From the NCBI GenBank assembly GCA_033239525.1, contig BSYO01000014.1:11020021-11084020 (forward strand): a stretch of DNA of 64,000 bases. The letters are read 5' to 3'. Shown piece after piece: positions 33,590 to 44,294 of this stretch. This stretch comes from Nepenthes gracilis (Eukaryota; Streptophyta; Magnoliopsida; Caryophyllales; Nepenthaceae). Each line of letters starts with the position of its first letter. Position 1 is the stretch's first letter. The notes under the pieces are model-generated. The model worked only from the letters and a program-made list of their open reading frames with translations. It was not told the DNA's origin and ran no database searches. The position numbers were made by a program, and so were the translations under genes.

Positions 33590-34703
33590 TATCCAGTCGG
33601 TTCTTACATCTGCCTACGTTGACTACCTCTGTATTCGGTATATGATTTTGAGCTCAATGGTGTATCTTTTTCCTGGAGTCAGTGGTAGAAACTCTTATCC
33701 ACCAGAAGAATATATCACCATTTACGAGATCTAATTAAAAGGAGGTCTCTGATATCCTTTGGCGTCGGAGTTGTATAGAATAATAACGGCCCTCCACATT
33801 CCGATAGCCAGATTGCAGCCCAATGCAATCAAGTATTTAATTTCTTTATACATTTTTGCTCGTATTCATAGCCTAGTGTTGGACACCAAGGCTGGAAAGG
33901 CTATTATTCATTTTTACCATGGAGTAGATTGGATTTCAATCTCTCCATGTCCCGATTTTGTACTGAGTGTGGGAAATTCTGACTTAACGAAGAGATAGAA
34001 TGACTAGTTCTTCTACTTGGTGACTCCCTCTGGATGGGAGCTATCCAACGAGTGGAGTCGAGTCTCTGCATTTTTTAATATTGAAATAACGGAGTACAAG
34101 AAGGGGTCAGTTAATGTGCTAACAAATCTCCTCAAGGAAAAAGTCGGCTCCTTTTATGAGAATAAAAAGAACCGATGGCTACTAGGAGAGTCCCTAACTC
34201 AAGCTAAATGGGAGCTTGTACTAGAGGGGTTGGACACTCCTCTTGCACCATCGGTTCATAAGAAGATATAAAAGAGAAAATAAAGGCATTTTCAAATAAA
34301 TGAGCCGTTGGCCCAAGTGCCTAAGTGCAAAGACGCCTTGATCGGGTCCTTCTTTGATGACAAAGCCACTATTGATCAGCTGGTAAGAAGAAAAAGGCCG
34401 TTGGTGAGGGTAGACTCAACTTCTACATCTTCCTTGACCCAAACCTCTAGGGCCATCGGACAAGTTGAAAGTTATGAGCCTTCAAAGTCTACTACTGAGG
34501 TTGGAGTTGAAGACATTTCAATCCCTACTCCAACACTTGCTTTATTTGGGGTGTCGGCCATTCCACCATTGCTATCTGATGAGCCCCTACACGATCTTCC
34601 TACCAGCTTTATTGTGGGTGCTTCCTGGATCAGTGAGACTGAGTCTAGGGAGGTTGAAGAGGTACCTCAAATCAAGTTCCCAATGGCTAGCATTCTTGAG
34701 AAG
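33590..34703 (+). pseudogene. Antisense gene of element 3, N-terminal part
   Basis: On the plus strand, opposite to pol, the sequence PPEEYITIYEI, then IARLQPNAIKYLISLYIFAR and FYHGVDWISIS aligns with PPAGFIKVYEH, ARLHPNALRYLVSLFIFAIL and SEDWVSMS of the antisense gene of element 1. It continues through ANQ-poor, acidic sequence (34308-34703) up to an abrupt join with integrase sequence at about 34703. Stops at about 33733, 33997 and 34269 break it. Conservation between two different Tat families suggests the antisense protein once mattered to the element. Confidence 0.72.
34095..34703 (+). repeat. Copy B of an inverted duplication in element 3
   Basis: This stretch of the antisense gene recurs in inverse orientation at about 36675-37291. 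Matching landmarks are GAGAATAAAAAGAACC, AAATGGGAGCTTGTACTAGA, GCCCAAGTGCCTAA and AAGAAGAAAAAGGCC. By eye the two are about 75-80 percent alike. Confidence 0.8.
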
Positions 34704-35220
34704 CTTAAAAGTACAGGAGCTCATGGGTGGACAAGCTGCTATCTGTATTATGGTCATATATGACGATGCCCAAAGAATTGACTCGAGAGACACTTTTTAG
34801 TATATACTATGAGACCAAAACTGTCATACCAATAGAGGTTGGACTGTCTAATTTTTTGGTTGAATGATTTGATTCACTCAATAATTCATAAAGGTTTTCG
34901 GAAAAACTTTGACCTGCTTGAAGAAACTCAGGACGTGGCACGATTATGAACGACAACTTGCCAATAAAGGATCGTTAGATACTATAACAAGAATGTGAAA
35001 GCACACCAATTTGAAGTGTGAGATTTAGTACTACGAAGTGTTGAAGCCACTAGCAAGAATACCGACCGGAATAAGCTCTCACTAAATTTGGAGGGATCAT
35101 TCCTGATCTCAACCATCATTCAAAATGGAGGGTACAAGTTATGCACCTAGAATGACAAACTTATCCCTCGAACTTGGAATGCCTTTCATCTCAAAAAATT
35201 TATCAATAAATGTACATCTA
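34704..35220 (+). pseudogene. Inverted copy of the integrase C-terminal region (element 3)
   Basis: Plus-strand sequence with GCTCATGGGTGGACAAGCTG, ACTCGAGAGACACTTTTTAG and later GTGAAAGCACACCAATTTGA aligns with the minus strand of 37291-37741 and with integrase near 8600-9100 of element 1. It ends near the tail codons AACTTGGAATGCC. Multiple stops. Confidence 0.75.
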
Positions 35221-35689
35221 ACTAGGTAAGACTAGTTTGTATTATTCGAAGTGCTTATAAATTTTGTTATATTTTATTAATAAAATAATTATTAATTATT
35301 TATTATTTTATAAAATTGTATGACCTAAACTACTCCAAAGTCAGGTGAGATCCATTCACCTACCCTTCGAGCCACATTTGGTAGCCAATAAAATTCGGTC
35401 ATGTTATGGAGCGACCCTAACAAGGTTGATTCCTAAAACTTAGTCACAAAACCAAGCAGTCCTCGTGAGGCCGAAAACTGAAAAACTTAGGGAGTTTTAT
35501 TAAATCACAAACACAAAAACCTCCAATTAAAGGAAGCTAGTATCGTCAGCTAATCATGATCCAAAAAACTTAAGTTAGACAAACAAGAGTTATGATATCC
35601 TCTGACATGTCAAGTGACAGAAGCCACGTGTAGATGACGATTTAAGTAATCTCAAGAGCCTGACATTCAAGCCTATAAGGCTCAGCCAA

Positions 35690-35691
<2 letters not shown>

Positions 35692-35742
<51 letters not shown>
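35692..35742. repeat. TA dinucleotide microsatellite
   Basis: About 25 uninterrupted TA units within the inverted block of element 3. Confidence 0.95.
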
Positions 35743-35746
<4 letters not shown>

Positions 35747-35849
35747 AAGTATAAATGACAAAGAAAGAGAAAGAAGAATTGACACCATTGTAAAAACTTT
35801 TTATTTTATTACAAAATGTTACAATTACAAAAATGATAAAAAAATACAA

Positions 35850-37291
35850 ATGTTTATTTTGGAGGAGAATGAAGCTGCGAAATCTCCGGCAAAGGCTTCC
35901 AAGAGCTCACATCGTCTTTGAGACGGTATAACACATTTGAACTATAACAAGTACTGACATTCCTAGGATGGAGTAAGAAAATGGACATACTAGGAGCTAC
36001 CATTTTGATGATGGACGGTAGAGACCGATACTGTCCCAATACTTTCCCTCCATGACCTGTCTGATATCATTCGGACTAATAGACGTCCAAAACTCACTCT
36101 CCAGTTTGAAGTTTCGGTCACAAAGGGGGGCATACTTTTGCTTTGTTTTAGACAGTTCGCGTTTAAGGAGGGAAACACGCCCCTCCAAGGCTAACAACTT
36201 CCCTTTCTCAATATAATCTTGAGACAGGCGATCGGTAGTAGTGACGAAACAATGGGTCAGTTCTTAAAGTTATAAAAAGAGAACAAATTAGAAACCGTAA
36301 AGAATACAATAAAACAATTGAAGAAATATTCGGCCAATACCCAGGAGAATGAAGAACTCACTGAAGGAGCATCACTTTTGAGAACCTCCTAGACCTCGAG
36401 CTCTGAGAGCTCTGCAGTGGCCACCTCAGCCACCTCATTGACTCATCCAGAAAAAATATTCCCCTTGAACTCAAACGCTAGGGGCTTAGAATTAGATGCT
36501 CCAACTGTGACCTTAGAAGTTGCTTCCAGCTCAATCTCAAACATGGGGGCCTCCAAGGGAGGCACGTCTACCACTTCAATTCGTCCTTCAGCCTCGTCTT
36601 CAACTCTAGCCTTGGAGGTTGGGGTCTCGGGGGTAGGTACCTCGACAACCTTGGCATGAAGCTCTAAGATGACCACTTCAAGGATACTGGCCACCAGGAA
36701 CTTGATTTGAGGCACCTCTTCGACCTCTCCAGATTAAGTCATATTGATCTAGGAAGCACCTCGACAAAGTTTGTAGGAAGATCAGGTAGGGACTTCTCGG
36801 ACAGTGATGGCGGAACGGCTGACTCCCCAAATAAAGCAAGTGAAGGAGTAGGGATTGGAACAACTTTTGCTTCAACCTTAGTAGAAGACTCCGAAGGCTC
36901 GCAACTTTTATTTGGTCGGACAACCCCAGAGGTTTAGGCTAGGGGAGATATAGAAGTTGGGTCTACCCTCGCCGATGGCCTTTTTCTTCTTACCAACTGA
37001 TCATTAGTGGTTTCGTCGTCAGAGGAGAACCCAATCAAGGCCTCTTTGTGGTTAGGCACTTGGGCCGATGACTCATTTATTTGAAAAGACCTTTATTTCA
37101 TCTTCTATTTCCTCTTATGAACCAACGGTGCAAGAAGAGCATCCAACCACTCTAGTACAAGCTCCCATTTAGCCTGAGCCAAGAACTCGGCCAGCACACA
37201 TTGGTTTTTTTTTATTCTCATAGAAGGAGCTGATTTTTTTCTTGAGGGGATCTATCAGCGCCTTAGTCGACTCCTTCTCGTGCCCCATTCT
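35850..37291 (-). pseudogene. Antisense gene of element 3, C-terminal part (inverted block)
   Basis: On the minus strand it begins with the duplicate of the mid part (37291 to about 36675), continues through an acidic stretch (MPQIKFLVASILEVVILELH at 36715), and ends in a coiled-coil tail, MLALEGRVSLLKRELSKTKQ followed by EGKYWDSIGLYR (36197-36000). That tail matches LEARYWDGIRLCRR of element 1. Together with 33590-34703 it gives one antisense gene split by the inversion. Confidence 0.68.
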
Positions 37292-38160
37292 GGGTGCGCA
37301 ACTTGTACACCCCGTTTAAGAGAATAACCGAGATCAGGAATGACCCCTTCTAAATTGGTGAGAGATTATTTCGGTCGGTATTCTTATTGGTGGCTTTAAT
37401 ATTTCGTAATACTAAATCTCTCCCTTCAAATTAGCGCGCTCTCACCTTCTTATTATAGTATCTAGCGATCCTTTGTTGATAAGCTGTCGTCCGTAATCAT
37501 GCCATGTCCTGAGTCTCTTCAAGCACATCAAGGTTTTTCTAGAACTCTTGAGAATTATTGAGTAAATCAAAACATTCGATTCGGAGATTGGATAGTCTGA
37601 CCTCTATTGGTATGACAACCTCGGTCCCATAGCATAAGTTAAAAAGTTTCTCTCGAGTTGGCTCTCTGAGCATCTTCCTATATGACCATAATATAATGGC
37701 AGCTTGTCCACCCATGAGCGCCCAACACTTTCAAGTTTCGTTTTTAAATCATGTAGTAGTGTGCAGTTGGTAATCTCTACTTATCCGTTGGTTTATGAGT
37801 AGGCAATAGAGGTGTAAACTAACTTTATTCTCAAGTTAGCACAGTACTTTGTGAACTGCTTAATAGTAAATTGAGTCCCATTGTCGGTCATTATGACTTT
37901 GAGGATGCCAAATCTACACATGATACTCTAACGGATGAACTCTGTTACATTCTACTCAATAATCCGAGCCAGTGGGATGGCCTCAACCTATTTTACAAAA
38001 TAGTCGATCTCGACGATCACAAACTTCCTTTGTCTCGACACAACTAGAAGCGGTCCGAGAATATTGAGCCCCCATTGTGCGAATGGCCAGGACGACTGCA
38101 AAGCTTGAAGCTCTATAATTGGCTGATGGGTAAGGTTCCCATGGACTTAGCAATTCTTAC
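37292..38160 (-). pseudogene. Integrase of element 3
   Basis: On the minus strand, integrase core and C-terminal sequence can be read in broken frames: the DNA for WGLNIL (near 38075), ACTTTGTAAAATAGG-type YFxKWVE codons (near 37995), the MTDNGTQF region (37870-37900) and the Gly-rich C-terminal region toward 37300. The reading frame is interrupted many times. Confidence 0.75.
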
Positions 38161-38649
38161 ATTTTCGTATGAAATCTATGGCGTCATGCTTCATGGTAGG
38201 TCAGTAGTAACCTTATCTCATGAGTTTAAAAGTAAGATTCTTCGCCCTAATATGAGATTCACAGATACCGAGGTGTATTTTTTCAAGTGTATAGTCAGCC
38301 TCTTCTTATGTAAGACACTGTAGTATGGGATAGAATACCCATCTTAGTATAACTTTTCATCCATAATGGTATACCAGCTTGCTATCTTTTTCACTCGCTT
38401 GGCTTTATCCGAGTTCTCTGGTAACGTGTTGTCGAACAAGTATCTCATGCAGAGAGTCATCCAACTGTCAGTATCGATATCTGCATTATCTCTAGCTCTT
38501 GGTCATCTATATAGAGAATTTCTAGGATTTCATGCATTTCTCATACGTACTGCTCAAGGTCCCCGGTCGCTACGACCCTTACTAGTCGGTTTGTTCTCCT
38601 GATCTCTTCTCTTGGAATGTAGATTATTTCTACACTATCAAATGTTGAA

Positions 38650-38961
38650 GTCAAGTCTCAAACTTTTGAGAGATACTTGAAAAGTTACGGGTTGAAAGCT
38701 TCAAAATTTTCTCAGACTTGGTTGATAACCAATTTTGAGTCATGGTAGACGATCAGGTTCTTAGCTGAACACTTTTTGGCCAATCTGAGTCTGGCAAGTA
38801 ATGCCTCATACTCTGTGACATTATTAGTCGTCAAAAATTTGAGGATCATTGAATACTTTATTTCTAACCCATCAAGAGTTCTCAAAACCATGCCAGCCAC
38901 CACGCCTACTTGCATTAAAGATCCGTCCATGTGCAAGGTCTATACTGGAGTCTTTTACTGA
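38650..38961 (-). pseudogene. Archaeal-type RNase H of element 3
   Basis: Minus strand: MHMDGSLMQVGVVAGMVLRT, then TNNVTEYEALLARLRLAKKC and YHDSKLVINQV. Same domain as in elements 1 and 2; DGSS has become DGSL. Confidence 0.82.
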
Positions 38962-39059
38962 CCATTGGTCTCAATGAGGTCGAAGGTTTCCAGAGTTGGA
39001 GTCGTTTCAACGATGAAATCTGCAAGGGCCTAACATTTTAAAACCGACCTCGGTCAAAA

Positions 39060-40250
39060 CTCCACGTCAAACACGCCCAACTCAATGGCCCATTTGACCA
39101 ATCGTCCTGACATATCTGACCTCTACAAGATTCCTTTTAACAGCTAGTCAAATCGATAATTTTATGTGACTGGAAATACGAGTGGAGTTTTTGGGTAGAA
39201 TATACAAGTGGTAGAGCTATCCTTTTAGCATGAGAATACCGAGTCACTAGGTCGATCAAGATCTTGTTGACATTATACACAGGCCATTGCCCATCGTACT
39301 ATTGTCAAATCAAGATCGAGCTCAAAGTGGTTTTGAACATTGCAAGATATAAATATAGCTCCTCGCCTCATTGAGGGGAAGTAAGAAGTGGTGGGCTCGA
39401 GAGATACTCACTAAGCTCTCAGAACGCAACTTTGCAGTCGACCGTCCACTAGAAATAGACACCTTCACCCCCCTCAAAGCTTTAAAAAGGGATAAATACT
39501 TATCGGCTAACTTGGCTAAGAAACCGGAGAGCACTGCCAACCTCCCGATGAACTTCTGGACTTCTTTCATAGTTTGAGGTGGGTTTATATTAAGGATAAT
39601 CTTACTTTTTTTAGAATTTGCTTCAATCCCTCGATATGAAACGATACAACTCAAAAACTTTTTTGAGGTCACTCCAAACATATACTTTGTCAGATTGAGC
39701 TTCATTTGGTATGTATGAAGGACATTGAACGACTCATCCAAATCGCGAATATAGTCATCGATCACTCTACTCTTAATAAGCATGTCGTCCATGTATACTT
39801 CCATATTCTATCCAATCTGAGCCTTGAACATCTTATTGATGACCCATTGATAGGTGCCACCGACATTCTTTAACCTGAATGGTATAACTTTATAATAGTA
39901 TGTCTCTTGATCGGTCATGAACAACGTGTATTCCTTATCCTTTGGGCTCATCCGAATCTGATTGTAGCACAAATATGTATCTATGAAACTTAACAGTTCA
40001 TACCCGAACGTTGAATCTACGAGTAGATAAATCATTGGTAGAGGAATGCTATCCTTCGGACAAGTTTTGTTGACGTCAATAAAGTCGACGCAAATTATCT
40101 ACTTCTCATTACTCTTCTTAACTAATACCACATTAGATAACCAGTTTCGATATTGAACCTTCCTAATGAATCCAATATCGAACAGTTTCTTTACCTCCTC
40201 ACGAATAGTAACCAGTTTTTCAACCTAATAATTCCTTCGTTTCTACTGGA
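39060..40250 (-). pseudogene. Reverse transcriptase and RNase H of element 3
   Basis: Minus strand: LVDSTFGYELLSFIDTYLCY, MSPKDKEYTLFMTDQETYYY, PFRLKNVGGTYQWVINKMF and then VYMDD at 39784-39798, so the usual YVDD box reads YMDD. KLADKYLSLFKALRGVK follows, then RNase H remnants to about 39060. Stops before 40035 and frameshifts near 39470 break it. Confidence 0.85.
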
Positions 40251-40439
40251 TAGGTTTGGGATTGAGATCTAGGTCTAACTTAGAGACCGTTCCTCCAGTC
40301 GATATTCCTGGCATATGTTAGGTGTCCATGCAAAAATGTTAGAATTCCGTTGAAGAAAACTAATAAGCTAGTATCGAAGGGATTCTTGGTAGAGATCTTC
40401 CAATTTAAACTTACTTATCCGGATCATTGGGATCTAAAG

Positions 40440-41418
40440 CGATCTGATCTGTTGACTCTCTAGATTATGCTTGTAATAAAATGGTATCGTCATCGAAATC
40501 GATGTCATGACTACTTCTTCTCCTTCTAATTGGAGGTGAACTAAGATAAAAAGCCGTCGGCTAGATCCTAGAATGTTCAAATCAAATTGGGCTACAACCA
40601 ATAGAACCATACTTTGGTGTCCCATTTGAGAGTTAAGGGGAAGCACAAATACATTATTGCCTTATTCAGGCTTTGAAAGCTCAGGAGATCGTAGAAATGG
40701 TCTAAATAGTCCATCAAATTAGTACTTCCATCGTAGGGATTCAGGTCCGGCATCTAGAATTTGTGATGGAGACAATGTGTTTGGATCTCCATAGTGAATG
40801 GAGATCTCCTTAAGTTAGCAGCTCGTCCTCCAGCGTCTCCTTAAAAAACGTACTATCATATTTTTTTTTACCTTTTTCCTCCATCTGGGGAGGAGCTATC
40901 ATCTTCTACTCATTTAGGAAGATCTTCAATTCTGAAGGACATTGTGTGGCCTAAGAGGCTAGATGGCTCACAACCTTTAGAGGGCGTGTACTATAAGAGG
41001 CTCATGCTTGGTACGATGACTCTATTATCACGAGAATAACAAAATTTCACCTCTCAGGGCTGTCATTGTGAGTTTTGTAATTCAGATGACCCTCCAAGCG
41101 CATCAAGACTTTATTACTTGAGGTAGCTTCGGTCCTGAGGTTTTTAGCCCATCAGCCCTTATCGGTCGGGCACTTTCTTCCCCTATTACTTCGCTTAAAA
41201 GTTGTTGTTTGGAAGGTAAAAGATGGAGCCCCTTCAGCCGCTCATCAAGGCGTGTGCAAATGGTCTAGACGACCTTAAAGATATCGTCCTTTCTCATCAC
41301 AAGTGCCTGTACACAGGGGTCAAGATGATCATTCAACCAACTGCCCATAAGAGGACAGTTGTCACATGAGGTGACATCTCTAATTAGTGTATTGATTTAT
41401 ACTCGTGTGTTCACCATA
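40440..41418 (-). pseudogene. gag and protease remnant of element 3
   Basis: The start MVNTR (minus strand, ATG near 41416) is followed by an immediate stop. Further on (about 40760-40620) DNA for MPDLNPYDGSTNLMDYLDHF shows the capsid N-terminal pattern. Much of gag and most of the protease appear deleted, because RT begins only about 500 bp further on. Confidence 0.65.
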
Positions 41419-41460
41419 TTAGCTTTTACAAAAGTATAGTAGTCGGACTTTTTAGTCACT

Positions 41461-41477
41461 TTTCACAGACGATGCCA
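41461..41477 (-). other. Primer binding site of element 3
   Basis: Minus strand TGGCATCGTCTGTGAAA lies just inside the 5' LTR (right end) and matches the positions of the primer sites of elements 1 and 2. Confidence 0.65.
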
Positions 41478-41478
41478 A

Positions 41479-42154
41479 TAATGCGTTCTCAGAGTCTGAT
41501 TGTTGTACGGATTAGGGAGCCAAAAATTGTCCGATGGATCTAAAGCGGGTCTGATTTTCGTGCACCTTTAATTTAAATCATATGCAACATAATAAGATAT
41601 GATTAAAGGATTTGTGAGATTCACTTTTCAATATATCCTCCGACGTTCAAATTAGTATATTTCTTTAGGAAAAGAAAAGGAGGGATGTAAGTATAAATAC
41701 TTATAAAAGTAATTTTTATTTGTGGTTTGTACTCTTTAGAAAGCGTATAAGTGAGAGAGAGTGTATGCACTTAAAACGTCATAAGTTGTCTTTCTTAATT
41801 TTTATTTGGTTGAGCGTTGTCCTCATTTCCTGTAAGGAATGAGGGATTTATATAAAAGTTATGGGATAGTTAATTTTTTCTTCCAATTGCTTAAAAAATC
41901 GTTAGGAACATAAGACATCGTTCAGCTGACGGTTTTAATTGGTGTCCGAGACCGTTAAATTTATATAAGAGAAGAAAATTGTTTCAGTCGTTAATATTGA
42001 TTTCGTCTTCCTTTAATGAGCAAACCGTTCAAGTAAGGCTGACAGGTTCGTCCACCGATTTTGTGTCGTATAGGTCGATTGGGTCTTTATTTTTTTATAG
42101 GCCGAATTTTTTGACGAGTTTTTTCTCTTTGGCCGTCAGCAACTATACCTATCA
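41479..42154 (-). repeat. 5' LTR of element 3 (right end)
   Basis: 676 bp, counterpart of 32396-33074. The outer end is followed by the duplication ATATT. The two LTRs differ at many positions, by eye about one in four to five. Confidence 0.85.
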
Positions 42155-42159
42155 ATATT

Positions 42160-43870
42160 ATTTTATTAAAAATATTTAAAAAATATATTTTACTTATACA
42201 ACTTCACTCCAGCTAAAATTTTGTAAAAAAAATCTCTCCACTTTACTTGAGGAGAAAATGCTCAAAATATTTTTAAATTAATTCAAAATGTTTATTCTTT
42301 AATTTTGATATAAATTTCAACCTTTTCAAAGTTTAAAATCAGATTGATAATTTTTTTAAGTTATATGGTAAAAATAATTTAAATAAAATTAAAATTTTAT
42401 TTTAAAATTTTTATAATATATTTTAAAAAATTTATGATATACATATCTCATATGATGTAGCAATTTTGCTATATTTGTTTAATATTATGAAATAATATTA
42501 ACATCAAATTAAGAATAAATTTAAAAATAAAAAGGTGGGAATAATATTATAAAAAATAGAAAAGTAAAATTAGGAAATATAAAATGTAAAATTTTCATTA
42601 ATATTTAAAATTAGGAATAATGTTTTTTTACATAATATCAACCTACGATTTAATAATGCGATCTATTTAATTTATTTTATTATGTAAAATAAATTGATAT
42701 TAAAATAAAAATTAGAATATAAATATAAATATAAAATTAAATTTATGGATTTTAGGGGGAAAGAAATGTTTTTCTGTCTTCACTGTTTATTATTACCAGC
42801 CCCAAATCAATGCCTCTATGATGCTGTTTAAATTACGACGTCGTTTATTGGAAATTCAAACCTTTTCTTAAAATGCTTTGCATTAATGCAAAGGGCAGCG
42901 GAATGTTGGAATCCACGTAAGATATGACGTCATTAACCCTAGTTATTCTTTGTACTTTTTTTTGTTATTAATGTCTCATTAAATACTAATAAAATTATAT
43001 AAAAATAAAAAATATATCAATTTTTTTTTAAAATATCAGATTATATTTATCAAACCCCATCAACTACAAATAAAAAATTTATATTAAAATAAAAAAAAAA
43101 ATCTAAACGTTAGATCAATACAATAATATCTTCTGACGTTTGATTCGCTACAATATTCAAAATATATACATATAATATATTTTTTAAAAACACAAAAATA
43201 AATAAATAAATAAATATTTATTGATATTCTCTACCTACCTAATATATTAATTTCCTATTTCAATTTTAATAAAACGTTTGATATAATTAAAAAAAATGGC
43301 TTCACCTCTCCTCACCCATCGTTATGTCTATTCCTCTTTGATGAATTCTATTAGAATTTTTTAAATTTTTCATACTTTTATATATTTATTATAATAAAAT
43401 TTTATTTAAATTAAAATTAAATATAAATTTTATTTTTTAATTATTTTTTTATTTTTCTTTATATTAAATTTGATAATTTTAATAAAAATATGTGTATAAG
43501 AAATTATATAACTATTGTTTATTAGAATTTTTATTGTAAATAATTTATAATATACTAGTAAAATTACAAAAACAACCTTCTTCACAAAACGACAAGTTTT
43601 GACTGAAAGCATCGCATGCCATATCTCAGAGAAGGCTCCCGGACACAAAACCCACCCCTCTCCTGTTCTTATCTCTTCTCTCTCATCCTTTCTCTCTCCT
43701 CCCTTCCCTTCCATTCTCATTTCCTTGAGCAGCCGCCTCAACTAGGCCTACGAATCTATCTTCTCCGTGGTTTCTTCATTAAAATATCCACTCGTCGCCG
43801 TTTCTCCGTCATCTGAGCTGCAAAAAGTCTCCCAGTTTTTCTATTAGAAAAATTCTAAACCTCGTTATCT
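42160..43870. other. AT-rich upstream region of the IDD gene
   Basis: Mostly AT-rich with no ORF of interest. From about 43620 to 43740 a CT-rich stretch appears, suitable for a plant promoter or leader. I cannot fix the transcription start. Confidence 0.5.
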
Positions 43871-43879
43871 TTAATAGAA

Positions 43880-43927
43880 ATGTCCTCCTCCTTCGAATCT
43901 ACGGTTTTCCAGGAGTTACTTCACCAG
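43880..43927 (+). promoter_or_regulatory. Possible upstream ORF in the IDD leader
   Basis: ATG 43880 opens MSSSFESTVFQELLHQ and ends at a strong donor, CAG|GTAATG (43927/43928). A candidate acceptor TTTTAG lies at 44281-44286, 8 bp before the main ATG. If these are joined, the small ORF runs on for five codons and stops at TAG inside the start region of the IDD protein (overlap with ATG 44295). Splicing is inferred from consensus only. Confidence 0.35.
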
Positions 43928-44294
43928 GTAATGCTAGTTTGGCTTTGGTAGCACACTCACTGGCAGTTAGTTTGAGGCATCGATTTGCTTCAACGACCTG
44001 AGAAAAGTGACAAACATGATGTTTGTTTACCTTGGAGACGATCATTAGCAGCTGTAGCTTGAGTTTTTCATTGGGCATATTCATGTCAGCAGAGTAATCA
44101 TCTGTAGCAGGACCAGCTGGCAGTTGAACAAATTCTTCAAAATTTCAGAGAGATTGACTTTAGCTGTGTCTTTCTCTGTGCACATCTGTGAGAACGGAAA
44201 CCCTAGAGTGTTGGCCGCTAATTTACCGCCCGAAGAGGTAAGAAGAGGAAAATCAATTCAAAAGGTAATAAAAATTAAAATTTTAGCACCCATC

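Larger units (their letters stand above)
34704..37291. other. Inverted segment inside element 3
   Basis: Inside this block pol-derived sequence reads plus (34704-35220, integrase C-terminal half) and antisense-gene sequence reads minus (37291-35850), the opposite of their surroundings. Both ends of the block are also present, uninverted, outside it: antisense-gene mid part at 34095-34703 and integrase C-terminal part at 37292-37741. The layout is A-B-(E'-D'-C'-B')-E-F, where primes mark inverted pieces. Confidence 0.75.
32396..42154 (-). mobile_element. Element 3: old Ty3/gypsy Tat-type retrotransposon with internal inversion
   Basis: 9759 bp in reverse orientation, flanked by a perfect 5-bp duplication ATATT (32391-32395 and 42155-42159). 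LTRs are 32396-33074 (3') and 41479-42154 (5'). Between them lie, on the minus strand, gag start, RT, RNaseH, archaeal-type RNaseH and IN, and on the plus strand the N-terminal part of an antisense gene. A 2.6-kb block (34704-37291) is inverted. The copy is AT-rich with many stops, and its LTRs have drifted most among the three Tat elements. Confidence 0.88.

Noticed and set aside
34465..34800. Plus-strand ORF MKVMSLQSLLLRLELKTFQS overlapping the antisense gene of element 3
   Set aside because: It is another frame of the same degenerate sequence and crosses the inversion junction at 34703.
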